Positions 24,886-33,085 are shown, counted from the stretch's first letter. The stretch: DNA of 64,000 nucleotides from Streptomyces sp. Ag109_O5-10 (GCF_900105755.1 NZ_FNTQ01000001.1:3658001-3722000); one strand, 5' to 3'. The notes: generated by a model not told the origin, from the sequence alone. Translations and numbers: made by a program.

Positions 24886-24957
24886 ATGCTCACGCAGACG
24901 ACCTTCCTCTTTACCTATGGCGACCGGCCCACCGGCTGCCATGGTCGTGCTGCTTGA
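24886..24957 (+). CDS. candidate attenuator leader peptide (23 aa, Phe-Leu-Phe-Thr-Tyr)
   Basis: A short frame, ATG 24886 to TGA 24957, reads MLTQTTFLFTYGDRPTGCHG and ends in Arg-Ala-Ala. It holds two Phe and one Tyr within five codons, using TTT and TAT, which are rare in this genome. A CATACT hexamer at 24873-24878 would start transcription at the ATG, so the peptide would be leaderless. It is followed by a strong terminator (24980-25012) and then chorismate mutase, whose pathway makes Phe and Tyr. This is the layout of ribosome-mediated attenuation. Inferred from layout only. Confidence 0.55.
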   Translation: MLTQTTFLFTYGDRPTGCHGRAA

Positions 24958-24979
24958 GCAACTGACAAGCGACTTCCCC

Positions 24980-25012
24980 AGGCGCCCCGGGCCGACAAGG
25001 TCCGGGGCGCCT
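24980..25012 (+). terminator. attenuator-type terminator upstream of chorismate mutase
   Basis: A perfect 11-bp stem (AGGCGCCCCGG, 24980-24990, with 25002-25012) with an 11-nt loop and a U-containing tail (GCTGTTTCTC). It lies between the leader peptide and the chorismate mutase gene on the same strand. CGGCCC at 24925-24930 could pair with GGGCCG at 24989-24994 and open the stem, a possible antiterminator. Confidence 0.7.
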
Positions 25013-25085
25013 GCTGTTTCTCCGGATCCGGTCGCTCCGGGGCACCGCATCGCACCCCTTCGGCAAGGAAAGACGAGGAGCCCCC

Positions 25086-25403
25086 ATGACCCCCCTGACC
25101 CCCACGAACCCCACGACCCCTGTGAAGGCGATCGACCTGACCGGTGCCCGTACCCACGAGGCCGCCGAGGTGATCACCGGTGCGCGGGAGCGCATCGACG
25201 CGCTCGACGACCGGATCATCGGTCTGGTCCAGGAACGGATGGCCGTCTCCGCCGTCGTCCAGGAGGCGCGGATCGCCTCCGGCGGCCGTCGGGTGAACCT
25301 CTCCCGGGAGATGGAGATCCTCGGCCACTACAGCTCGGCCCTCGGCAGGCCCGGCACGGCCCTGGCCATGACGCTCCTGGAATTGTGCCGGGGTCGCATC
25401 TGA
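25086..25403 (+). CDS. chorismate mutase, AroQ type
   Basis: 105 residues, all helical. The AroQ pattern is seen in IDALDDRIIGLVQERMAVS (substrate-binding Arg and the helix 1 core), ARIASGGRRVNLSREMEIL in the middle and LAMTLLELCRGRI at the end. It converts chorismate to prephenate, the first committed step to Phe and Tyr, in the cytoplasm. ATG 25086 has GAGGAG 6 nt upstream. It is a stand-alone gene, divergent from guaA, and appears to be controlled by the leader peptide and terminator just upstream. Confidence 0.9.
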   Translation: MTPLTPTNPTTPVKAIDLTGARTHEAAEVITGARERIDALDDRIIGLVQERMAVSAVVQEARIASGGRRVNLSREMEILGHYSSALGRPGTALAMTLLELCRGRI

Positions 25404-26015
25404 GTCGGGCGGACCTGAGTTCGGGACTCTTCTCACCCGTACGGCGCGTGACCGGCCCGTGAACCGCTTCGTTGGTGGGGTGTCCGTGTCAGCCAGGGGC
25501 GGGCCCGAAAGAACCACGCGTGGCTTCGCTGGAGCGATGAGGCGTACGGAATGTGCCGTGCGCCGTGGGACCTCGTTCCAGTCAAGTGACCGGACGGCAG
25601 GGGACAGCAGCCCGGTCACCCAAGAGACGGCCGGCTCCGGGGACGCCCGGGGCCGACCGGCGGAAAATTGCAAAAATGCACAAGGTCTGGGTCAAACGGT
25701 TGCGGAGGCCGCGTACATCCAGCACGATGCCTAGAAGGCCCGCAAGGCCTTCGGAGTTCCCAAGTCCCAGTTCAGGCAACGGAATTGCCGTGTACCGACC
25801 GTCCGCCAAAGGTCGAGACCTGCCGTACGCCCCGAGCGCGCCGGGGCGCCGACCCGGGGCACGGGCGGTGGTACAGGGCACAGAGACCAGCGGCGCAACC
25901 CCCCGGCGCCGCTCCCAGGCACCGACGCTGCCCTGACGTCGGTGCTGACGAAAGAAGGGCCCCGCGGCTCCGTTCCGCGGGGCCCTTCGCCTGTCTGCGG
26001 AGGAACGCGAGCGGA
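25404..26015. other. 612-bp intergenic region with structured RNA potential
   Basis: No supported gene. It holds inverted repeats (GTGACCGG at 25586-25593 with 25612-25619), an A-rich block (AAAATTGCAAAAATGCAC near 25662-25680) unusual for this genome, and a small hairpin GAAGGCC-N5-GGCCTTC near 25733-25752. The right end is the terminator at 25955-25987. A small RNA is possible but unproven. Confidence 0.4.
25955..25987 (-). terminator. intrinsic terminator of the gene at 26016
   Basis: A 13-bp perfect stem (AAGGGCCCCGCGG, 25955-25967, with 25975-25987) and a 7-nt loop. On the minus strand it is followed by TCTTTCG. It lies 28 bp past the stop of the membrane-protein gene. Confidence 0.8.
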
Positions 26016-27191
26016 CTAGGTCCGGCTCACCTTGTTGCAGGCCTGCTCCTTGCCGATGTCACGGCTGCGGTCGTACGGGTCGACGGGCTGTCCGCTCGGA
26101 GTGGCGCTCTCGCTCGGATCCAGGGCCAGGGCCTGGGACGGGAACTGCGGGTGCAGGTAGCCGTCGTGGATGCCGCAGGCCGAGTTGCCGGCGTCCTCGT
26201 CGTAGTGGAGGAGGGTCAGGCGGCCGGAGGTGACCTGGTACCGCGCGGGGTCGGGGAGTTCGGCGTCCATGACACGGCGCACGATCGTGCGGGTGACCTC
26301 GGTGGAGCCGTCGCCGGTGGCGTCGGCGCGGACGACCGGGTAGACGAAGGTGTAATCGGCGTGTATGGCCACGCCGTGGTACTTGCCCTTGGCGAAGGTG
26401 ATCCGGCCGCGCACCTTGACGATCTTCCCGGCCTGCTTCACCTCCTTCGGGTCGAAGCGGCTGAAGAGGAAGAGCGGGTTGTGAGTCTTGCTGGGGCTGC
26501 GCAGCGAGGTCTTGAGGTTGCCGATCACGTCGGGCTGCTTGGGGTCGAGCACCGAGAGGGCCGCACCGGGGGTGCCGCCGGCGATGACGTCGGGGTTCAG
26601 GTTGGCGTCCACCAGCAGCTTCCGGGTCTGCTGCAGGGCGAGTTCGACACGTTCCCTGGGGATCGCGCCGAGCGCGGTGGCCTTCGGCAGCACGATGCCG
26701 GCCGCACCGTCGGCCCAGCGCAGCGCCGGGGAACCGGCGAACGGGTGCGCGAGCGTGGGGGTGTCGGGGGCGACGGCCGAGGGCGGGGCCGTCGGGGCGG
26801 TGGTCTCGGCGGGCAGTTCCTTGACGGCGGCGTCCGTGCCGGCCCGCGTGCCGGACGAGCCGAAGGGGTCGCCCGGAATCAGCGACGGCCGCATCGCCAC
26901 GACGGCCACGGCGATCGCCAGCGGAATGCCGACGACCGCCCAGACCCTGCGGCGCCGGGCGGCCCGCCCGTTCATCTCCTGCCAGGCCGGCCCGGTCCGC
27001 CAGCCCGCGGGCTGCCCCTGCTGCCCCTTGAGCCGCTCGGTCACCTCACGGGCCCGGGCGGACGGCTCCTTGGGGGCGGACTTGCGGATCTCCCGTTCGG
27101 TGTCCTGGAGGAACTGCTCCCACACCTCGTCGGATATGGAGGAGGACGACGGCTCGTCCCCCGACGACTCTTCGGACCGTCTGTCAGACAT
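26016..27191 (-). CDS. conserved single-pass membrane protein of unknown function
   Basis: 391 residues. The Ser/acidic cytoplasmic N-terminus includes ISDEVWEQFLQDTEREIRKS. One membrane segment follows (about 82-100, VWAVVGIPLAIAVAVVAM), then a Pro/Thr linker and a large outside domain with two conserved-looking Cys (SACGIHDGYLHPQFP and KEQACNKVSRT). I do not recognise the outside domain. The pattern (short charged cytoplasmic part, one helix, extracellular domain) suggests an envelope or signalling role. ATG 27191 is the start. The divergent neighbour is the sortase-anchored protein at 27396. Confidence 0.75.
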   Translation of the reverse strand: MSDRRSEESSGDEPSSSSISDEVWEQFLQDTEREIRKSAPKEPSARAREVTERLKGQQGQPAGWRTGPAWQEMNGRAARRRRVWAVVGIPLAIAVAVVAMRPSLIPGDPFGSSGTRAGTDAAVKELPAETTAPTAPPSAVAPDTPTLAHPFAGSPALRWADGAAGIVLPKATALGAIPRERVELALQQTRKLLVDANLNPDVIAGGTPGAALSVLDPKQPDVIGNLKTSLRSPSKTHNPLFLFSRFDPKEVKQAGKIVKVRGRITFAKGKYHGVAIHADYTFVYPVVRADATGDGSTEVTRTIVRRVMDAELPDPARYQVTSGRLTLLHYDEDAGNSACGIHDGYLHPQFPSQALALDPSESATPSGQPVDPYDRSRDIGKEQACNKVSRT

Positions 27192-27395
27192 GACACTCTC
27201 TCGCTCGGCCGTTCGACGGGGCGAGAATAGCCTTGGAAACTGTTGTGCCCTTGCCCCCCGGCGGTCCGACTGGCGAGTGACTCACCTCACATAAGAGATC
27301 TGTGAATGTGGAGGCAACCATTCACAGGACTCGCCGGTCACATCTGCGGAACCAGCGGTGACATACGTCCGCCGCGGCTGACGCAGGGGGTCCTC

Positions 27396-28421
27396 ATGAA
27401 GCTTCGCCAGGCCTTGGCAACGGCGGCGGCAGCGGCCGTGATCGCACCGGTCGCCCTGCTGTCCGCGCCGGCCGCGTTCGCGGAGGAGTCCCCGTCGACG
27501 CCCGCGTCGGAGAGCGCGCCGGGCGCGACCCCCGATGACACCTCGTCCGCCTCCCCGTCGGACTCCGGCTCTGCCTCGCCGAGCGACGGCGCCTCGGCGT
27601 CCGGGTCCGCGTCGCCCTCCGGCTCCCCCAGCGGCAGCGCGAGCGCCTCGGCGTCGGCGTCGGCCTCCACCGAGCCGTCCCAGTCGGCGGAGCCCAGCGA
27701 GAACCCGACCGACCCGGACGTGCCCTACTGCGAGGACCTCGACCAGGACTTCGGCGACGCCAAGGTGTCCGCCGACATCAAGGGCCTGCCCGGCAAGATC
27801 GTCGCGGGCGACGGCTTCCACGGCTTCGAGCTGGTCGTGACCAACGACTCCAAGGCCGACGTCGAGGGTGTCGCCTTCTACGCCGAGATCGAGAACTACG
27901 AACTCGACGCGTCCAAGTACCTCAGCCCGTACGTCGACTTGGAGTTCAAGAACCCCGACACCGGATCCTGGGACCGGATCGGCGACGACGACTGGGCCGG
28001 CGACTACTTCTTCTACGTGCCGAAGCTGAAGGCGGGCGCGAGCAAGTCGGTCGACCTGCGCCTCTCCGTCGACGCCAAGGCACCCGCCGGTGACGCCTAC
28101 TCCTTCGGCTCCGGCGCCTACCTCGACAAGGTCGAGGGCCAGGACTGCATCGCCGAGGGCTGGGCCCAGTACGACTTCACGGTCCTCAAGGCCGGCTCGT
28201 CCAATCCGGCTCCGGGTACGGCCACGCCCGGCGACGACGGCGGCAAGGACTCCGTGAAGAAGCCCCAGGGCGACGTCTCCGACCTGCCGACCGGCAACCT
28301 CGCCGACACCGGCTCCAGTTCGGCGCTGCCGGTCATCGGCCTGGTCGGCGGAGTCGCCGTCGTGGTCGGCGCCGGCGCGGTGGTCCTGGTACGGCGGCGC
28401 AGGACCGGCGCGGACTCATAG
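27396..28421 (+). CDS. sortase-anchored surface protein (LADTG)
   Basis: 341 residues. A signal peptide (MKLRQALATAAAAAVIAPVA to AFAEE) leads into a long Ser/Ala/Pro/Gly low-complexity stalk (about 32-105). A folded, acidic beta-rich domain follows, with Cys in VPYCEDL and EGQDCIAEG likely to form a disulfide. A sorting signal closes the protein: LADTG (302-306), a hydrophobic helix and RRRR. LAxTG signals are used by class E sortases of Streptomyces, so the protein should be covalently fixed to peptidoglycan. ATG 27396 has AGGGGG 6-9 nt upstream. Its ligand is unknown. A strong terminator follows. Confidence 0.85.
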   Translation: MKLRQALATAAAAAVIAPVALLSAPAAFAEESPSTPASESAPGATPDDTSSASPSDSGSASPSDGASASGSASPSGSPSGSASASASASASTEPSQSAEPSENPTDPDVPYCEDLDQDFGDAKVSADIKGLPGKIVAGDGFHGFELVVTNDSKADVEGVAFYAEIENYELDASKYLSPYVDLEFKNPDTGSWDRIGDDDWAGDYFFYVPKLKAGASKSVDLRLSVDAKAPAGDAYSFGSGAYLDKVEGQDCIAEGWAQYDFTVLKAGSSNPAPGTATPGDDGGKDSVKKPQGDVSDLPTGNLADTGSSSALPVIGLVGGVAVVVGAGAVVLVRRRRTGADS

Positions 28422-28466
28422 GCAAGGTCGCGCGGACCGTCGTACGGCGGCGGTCGCGCACCGATC

Positions 28467-28508
28467 GAAGAGGGACCTGGGCTCGGAGGGGGGCACAGGT
28501 CCCTCTTC
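28467..28508. terminator. terminator between the surface protein and the GMC oxidase
   Basis: A 13-bp perfect stem (GAAGAGGGACCTG, 28467-28479, with 28496-28508) with a 16-nt loop lies in the gap between convergent genes. Confidence 0.8.
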
Positions 28509-28533
28509 GGTGTCCGGCCGCTGCTTCCTCCGG

Positions 28534-30309
28534 CTACTTCTTCGGCGGTACGGCGGGCATCCCGAGGAACGGCAGCCGCAGCGCGCCGAAGGCCCCGGCC
28601 GGGACCGCCGGGTGGTGCGGCTCGACCGCCTGCAGGCGCCGGTACGGCTCGCCCTGCCGGGGCCGCGGGTCCGCCTCGCCCTTGTTCGGCCAGTAGGACA
28701 TCGCCCGCTCGGCCTGCGCGGTGATGGTGAGGGACGGGTTCACGCCCAGGTTGGCGGAGACGGCGGCGCCGTCCACGACCGAGATGCCCGGGTGGCCGTA
28801 GAGCCGGTGGTACGGGTCGATGACCCCGTTCTCGCGCGAGTCGCCGATGGGGCAGCCGCCGAGGAAGTGGGCGGTGAGCGGGGTGCCCATCAGCTCGCCG
28901 ACGTTGCTGCCGGCGAAGCCGTTGATCTCCTCGGCGAGCACGGTGGCCGCCTCCGACGCGGCCCTGATCTGCTTGGGGTTGGGGGCGCCGTGGCCCTGCC
29001 GGGCGGTGAGCAGGCCCTTGCCGACGCCGTCCGGTTTCAGGTACGTCGTCAGGGAGTTGTCCAGCGACTGCATGACCAGGCCGATGATGGTCCGCTCCGA
29101 CCAGCGCCGGTTGGAGAGCGAGCGCAGCACCAGGAGGGGGTGGCGGGCCGCGTTCGCCAGCCAGCCGAGGACGCGGGAGGAGCCTTCCGCGTAGGGGACC
29201 TGGAGGATCGACAGGCTGCCCATCGCGTTGGAGCCCTTGCCGTAGCGGACCGGCTCGATGTGGGTGTTCTCGTCCGGGTGGACGGACGAGGTGATCGCGA
29301 CGCCCTTGGTGAAGTCCGCCTTCGGGGTGCCGTGCGCCCTGCGGTAGCGCCGGTCGTCGGTCTGGGCGCCGACCAGGGCCTCGGAGTTGGTGCGGGTGAG
29401 GTCGCCGAGACGGTCGGAGAGGTACGGCAGCTGCCCGCCGGCCTTCATCCGGTGCAGCAGGGTCTGGGTGCCGTAGGTGCCGGCGGCGACGACGACCCGG
29501 CGCGCCTTGAAGGTCCGGCCCTGCGCCTTCCGGTCGTCGGTGGGGAGGGTGGCGATCGCGTAGCCGCCCTGGGAGTCGTCGGTGACGGAGACGACGGTGG
29601 TCATGGGGTGGACGACCGCGCCGGCCCGCTCGGCGAGATGGAGGTAGTTCTCGTTGAGGGTGTTCTTCGCGCCGTGCCGGCAGCCGGTCATGCACTCGCC
29701 GCACTCGGTGCAGGCGGTGCGGGCGGGGCCCGTGCCGCCGAAGTAGGGGTCGTCGACCTGGTCGCCGGGCGCCGCCTTCGCCTCGCCGTCGGCGTCCTTG
29801 CCGTCGCCGAAGAAGACGCCGACCGGGGCGAGGTGGAAGGTGTCGCCGACGCCCATCTTCTGCGCCGCCGCCTTCAGGTGCACGTCGGACGGGGTCATCG
29901 TCGGGTTGAGCCGTACGCCGAGCATGCGCTGGGCCTGGTCGTAGTACGGCTCCAGCTCCTCCTGCCAGTCCGTGATGTCCCGCCACTGGGGGTCGTCGAA
30001 GAAGGGCTTCGGCGGAACGTAGAGGGTGTTGGCGTAGTTCAGCGAGCCGCCGCCGACGCCCGCCCCGGCCAGCACCATGACGTTGCCGAGGAGGTGGATG
30101 CGCTGGATGCCGTAGCAGCCGAGCTGCGGGGCCCAGAGGTAGTTCTTGATGTCCCAGGAGTTCTTGGGGAGGGTGTCGCGGGTGAAGCGGCGGCCGGCTT
30201 CCAGTACGCCGACCTTGTAACCCTTTTCCGTGAGGCGCAGGGCGGTTACGGAGCCGCCGAATCCTGAGCCGACGACCAGGACGTCGTAGTCATAGGTGTC
30301 CTGAGACAA
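28534..30309 (-). CDS. ChoD-like GMC family flavin oxidoreductase with ferredoxin-like Cys motif
   Basis: 591 residues. The FAD site VVGSGFGGSVTALRL is at the N-terminus, followed by GMC-type GAGVGGGSLNYANTLY. In the middle lies a ferredoxin-like CTECGECMTGC (C-x2-C-x2-C-x3-C), which I also associate with the mycobacterial ChoD group. The C-terminus has the GMC pattern GHPGISVVDGAAVSANLGVNP (first residue omitted). The likely substrate is a sterol or other alcohol; sterol oxidase activity is unproven. TTG 30309 is taken as the start because AGGGGAG lies 8 nt before it and inside the longer GTG 30336 frame. It follows the aldehyde dehydrogenase gene by 84 bp and may share its transcript. Confidence 0.8.
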   Translation of the reverse strand: MSQDTYDYDVLVVGSGFGGSVTALRLTEKGYKVGVLEAGRRFTRDTLPKNSWDIKNYLWAPQLGCYGIQRIHLLGNVMVLAGAGVGGGSLNYANTLYVPPKPFFDDPQWRDITDWQEELEPYYDQAQRMLGVRLNPTMTPSDVHLKAAAQKMGVGDTFHLAPVGVFFGDGKDADGEAKAAPGDQVDDPYFGGTGPARTACTECGECMTGCRHGAKNTLNENYLHLAERAGAVVHPMTTVVSVTDDSQGGYAIATLPTDDRKAQGRTFKARRVVVAAGTYGTQTLLHRMKAGGQLPYLSDRLGDLTRTNSEALVGAQTDDRRYRRAHGTPKADFTKGVAITSSVHPDENTHIEPVRYGKGSNAMGSLSILQVPYAEGSSRVLGWLANAARHPLLVLRSLSNRRWSERTIIGLVMQSLDNSLTTYLKPDGVGKGLLTARQGHGAPNPKQIRAASEAATVLAEEINGFAGSNVGELMGTPLTAHFLGGCPIGDSRENGVIDPYHRLYGHPGISVVDGAAVSANLGVNPSLTITAQAERAMSYWPNKGEADPRPRQGEPYRRLQAVEPHHPAVPAGAFGALRLPFLGMPAVPPKK

Positions 30310-30350
30310 CGTGCCATCTCCCCTTTGAGTGTGCACTGCGGGTGGTCGGT

Positions 30351-30378
30351 GGCTGGTCGCGCAGTTCCCCGCGCCCCT
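30351..30378 (-). repeat. second copy of the dispersed Streptomyces intergenic element
   Basis: Read on the minus strand it contains the same 18-bp GGAACTGCGCGACCAGCC as 2393-2425, here preceded by GGGGCGCG. It lies between the aldehyde dehydrogenase and GMC oxidase genes, about 40 bp before the oxidase start. Confidence 0.65.
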
Positions 30379-30393
30379 CGAAGAACAGGCCGG

Positions 30394-32019
30394 TTACCTG
30401 AGCCTCAGTGCCTTCATCACCCGGAGACTGGTGCTCATGAACTGGGCGTACTTCTCGTCGTCCATCCCGAGCGAGGGCGCCATCGGAAGCAGGCGCTGCT
30501 GCGCGACCGTCTGCGCCTCCGTGTACTTGAGGATGCCCTCCGAGCCGTGCCGGCGGCCGAGGCCCGAGTCCTTCATGCCGCCCATCGGGGACTGGACGCT
30601 GCCGTAGGCGGGGGCGTAGCCCTCGTTGACGTTCACGGTTCCCGTGCGCAGTCGCGCCGCGACCGCACGGCCCCGGCTGCCGTTCTTCGTCCAGACGGAC
30701 GAATTGAGGCCGTACGGCGTGCCGTTGGCGTGCTCGACGGCCTCGTCCTCCGTCTTGAAGCGGTAGAGGGAGACGACCGGGCCGAAGGTCTCCTCCGTGC
30801 AGACGGCCATCGCGTCCTCGACGCCGTCGAGGATGGTCGGCTCGTAGAAGTAGGGGCCGATGTCCGGGCGGGCGGTGCCGCCGGCGACGACGGTCGCGCC
30901 CTTCTCGACGGCCTCGTCGACGTGCCGGGTGACGGTCTCCAACTGCCGTTCCCCGACCAGGGACCCCATGTCGGCGCCGTAGGCGAGGGACCGGCCGAGC
31001 CGCATGGCCTTCGTACGGGCGGCGAAGCGCTCCACGAACGCGTCGGCGATGGACTCGTGGACGTAGAGCCGCTCGATGGAGATGCAGAGCTGGCCGGCCG
31101 AGGAGAAGCAGGCGCGGACCGCGCCGGCGGCGGCCTTCTCGATGTCGGCGTCGTCGAGGACCAGCATGGCGTTCTTGCCGCCGAGTTCGAGGGAGACGCC
31201 GACCAGGCGGGCGGCCGCGCCCTGGGCGACCTCGCGTCCGGTACGGGTGGAGCCGGTGAAGGAGACGTAGTCGGCGTGCCGGACGACCTCGGGGCCGACG
31301 ACCGGGCCCTCGCCGAGGACGACCTGGAAGACGTCCGCGGGCAGCCCCGCCTCGATGAGGAGGTCGCGGGCCCACAGGGCGGTCAGGCAGGTCTCGGTGT
31401 CCGGCTTCATGACGACCGCGTTGCCCGCGGCGAAGGCGGGCAGCGCGTCGCCGACGGAGAGTTCGAGGGGGTAGTTCCAGGGGGCGATCTGGCCCACCAC
31501 GCCCCGCGGGTGACGGAGCTCGGTCACCTTGGTGAGCGTGGGCATGGCCCCCGCGTGCCGCTTGGGGCGGAGGTAGGCGGGCGCCTTGCGGCCGTAGTGC
31601 CGGGCGGCGACGGCGACGGCCTGCACCTCCTCGTGGGCGTGCAGGCGGGCCTTGCCGGTCTCCAGCTGGATGAGGTCGAGGACCTCGGCCTGGCGGGCGA
31701 GGACCAGGTCGTGGAAGCGGAGCAGCACGGCGGCGCGCTGCCGTACCGGCACCTTCGCCCACACGGCCTGCGCGGCACGGGCCGCGTCGAAGGCCTTGGC
31801 CACGTCCTCGGGATTGGACTCGGGCAGGTCGGCCAGCTTCTCGCCGGTGAAGGGCGTGTGGTTGGCCGTACGTCCGGAGCCGACGACACCCTTGGTGAGC
31901 TGGGCGACCAGCTCGGGCGTGACCACGTCGGCGGCGGTTCGGGCCCCTGCGGGCGCGGGGGCGAGGGGGTTCGTGCCGGTGGGGGCCGGTGCGTGGGCCG
32001 GGGCCTGCGAGTCCGTCAT
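30394..32019 (-). CDS. succinate-semialdehyde-type aldehyde dehydrogenase
   Basis: 541 residues of the NAD(P)-dependent aldehyde dehydrogenase superfamily. The cofactor region is IAPWNYPLELSV and FTGSTRTGREVA, the general base is in LELGGKNAM, and the nucleophile is C312 in SSAGQLCIS. The C-terminus carries MGGMKDSGLGRRHG. The sequence resembles actinobacterial GabD2-like enzymes, annotated as succinate-semialdehyde dehydrogenases feeding the TCA cycle; the substrate is not certain. It is followed by the GMC oxidase on the same strand. A 16-bp palindrome 75 bp upstream is a likely operator. ATG 32019 is used. Confidence 0.85.
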   Translation of the reverse strand: MTDSQAPAHAPAPTGTNPLAPAPAGARTAADVVTPELVAQLTKGVVGSGRTANHTPFTGEKLADLPESNPEDVAKAFDAARAAQAVWAKVPVRQRAAVLLRFHDLVLARQAEVLDLIQLETGKARLHAHEEVQAVAVAARHYGRKAPAYLRPKRHAGAMPTLTKVTELRHPRGVVGQIAPWNYPLELSVGDALPAFAAGNAVVMKPDTETCLTALWARDLLIEAGLPADVFQVVLGEGPVVGPEVVRHADYVSFTGSTRTGREVAQGAAARLVGVSLELGGKNAMLVLDDADIEKAAAGAVRACFSSAGQLCISIERLYVHESIADAFVERFAARTKAMRLGRSLAYGADMGSLVGERQLETVTRHVDEAVEKGATVVAGGTARPDIGPYFYEPTILDGVEDAMAVCTEETFGPVVSLYRFKTEDEAVEHANGTPYGLNSSVWTKNGSRGRAVAARLRTGTVNVNEGYAPAYGSVQSPMGGMKDSGLGRRHGSEGILKYTEAQTVAQQRLLPMAPSLGMDDEKYAQFMSTSLRVMKALRLR

Positions 32020-32093
32020 GAGCCGCAGGGTATTCGGGCGCGGGGCCTTTGGGTACCCGTGGGTAACCCGGTTTCACGGAGTGCACACACCAC

Positions 32094-32109
32094 GCCAGTG
32101 ATCACTGGC
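32094..32109. promoter_or_regulatory. 16-bp palindrome upstream of the aldehyde dehydrogenase
   Basis: GCCAGTGATCACTGGC is a perfect palindrome 75 bp before ATG 32019. A second symmetrical block, GGGTACCC followed by GGGTAACCC, lies at about 32051-32069. Both fall in the region expected for operators of a dimeric repressor. Confidence 0.5.
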
Positions 32110-32155
32110 AGGGAATGCGCTGATCAGCGGCCTCGGCGCCCTCGGGTGCGGACGA

Positions 32156-33031
32156 TCAGCCGCGCTCCGGTTTTTTGGCGAGGAGGAGGCCGAGGGCGGT
32201 GAGGGGGGTGAGGCGGCGTGGTTCCGGGGCCGCCGGGGCGGGAGGGACGGGTGAGTGGACCGGTGCCGGTGCGGAGGGCTCGGTCACCCACGCCGGAAGG
32301 TTGACTCCGGCGATCTCGGCGAGCACCTCGGCGGCGCCGGTGGCCGTCGGCCGGGCCTCGGGCTCGACGGCGAGGAGCTTGTCGAGCAGCGGTCCGATGG
32401 GCCCCTGCGCACTCCCCACGGCCGTACGGAGCAACGCGCCCAGGGACCACAGATCGGAGGCGGGCCCTGCGACGCCCCGCCCCGCACCGCACTCGGGGGC
32501 GTCGAAGGGGCCGCACCCCTGTCCCCCGCCGATACCGAAGTCGGTGACGACGACACGGTCGCCGCCCGCTTCGAGCAGGACGTTGGACGGCTTGAGGTCA
32601 CGGTGCACGATGCCGACACAGTGGGCGGAGTGCAGCGCCCCGAGGACGGCGAGCCCGATCCGGGCGGCCTCGGCGGCCGGCAGCGGCCCCCGGGCGGCGA
32701 GGGTGGAGTGCAGCGACTCCCCCTCCACCAACTCCATGACGACCCAGGGAAGTTCGTCATCGAGGAGTACGTCGTGGATGGCGACGGCGGCCGGGTGGTC
32801 GACGCGGGCGGCGGCCCGGGCCTCGTGCAGCAGCCGCTGCGCGGCACGCCGCCGTTCCTCGCCGTCCGGCTCTCCGTCCAGGCGCGGCTCCTTGACGGCG
32901 ACGTCCCGCCCGCCCTGCTCGTCCCGGGCCCGCCACACGGTCCCGGCCGGCCCGGACCCGATGCGCCCGGCGAGCCGGTAACGCCCACCGATCAGCCGTC
33001 CCTCGACCGGCAGTTCGCCGTCTTCGCTCAT
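32156..33031 (-). CDS. soluble Ser/Thr protein kinase with shortened activation segment
   Basis: 291 residues. Kinase signatures are intact: IGSGPAGTV glycine loop, VAVKEP lysine (K47), HRDLKPSN catalytic loop and VTDFGIG. Between DFG and the APE-like DAPECG there are only about 11 residues with no Ser or Thr, far shorter than usual, so activation-loop autophosphorylation as in PknB is not possible. There is no membrane segment or sensor domain, only a Pro/Ala tail ending KKPERG, so it is cytoplasmic. ATG 33031 is the start. It lies just beside the Rhs toxin operon and about 15 kb from the other kinase genes. Confidence 0.85.
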   Translation of the reverse strand: MSEDGELPVEGRLIGGRYRLAGRIGSGPAGTVWRARDEQGGRDVAVKEPRLDGEPDGEERRRAAQRLLHEARAAARVDHPAAVAIHDVLLDDELPWVVMELVEGESLHSTLAARGPLPAAEAARIGLAVLGALHSAHCVGIVHRDLKPSNVLLEAGGDRVVVTDFGIGGGQGCGPFDAPECGAGRGVAGPASDLWSLGALLRTAVGSAQGPIGPLLDKLLAVEPEARPTATGAAEVLAEIAGVNLPAWVTEPSAPAPVHSPVPPAPAAPEPRRLTPLTALGLLLAKKPERG

Positions 33032-33085
33032 GGCACATGAGTACCGTGCACACCATGCCGTTGTCGAAGCGACGAGGTCAGCGAG

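Noticed and set aside
25553..25936. A 127-codon Arg/Pro-rich frame in the gap after chorismate mutase
   Set aside because: No ribosome site, no domain, and it includes hairpins; treated as non-coding.
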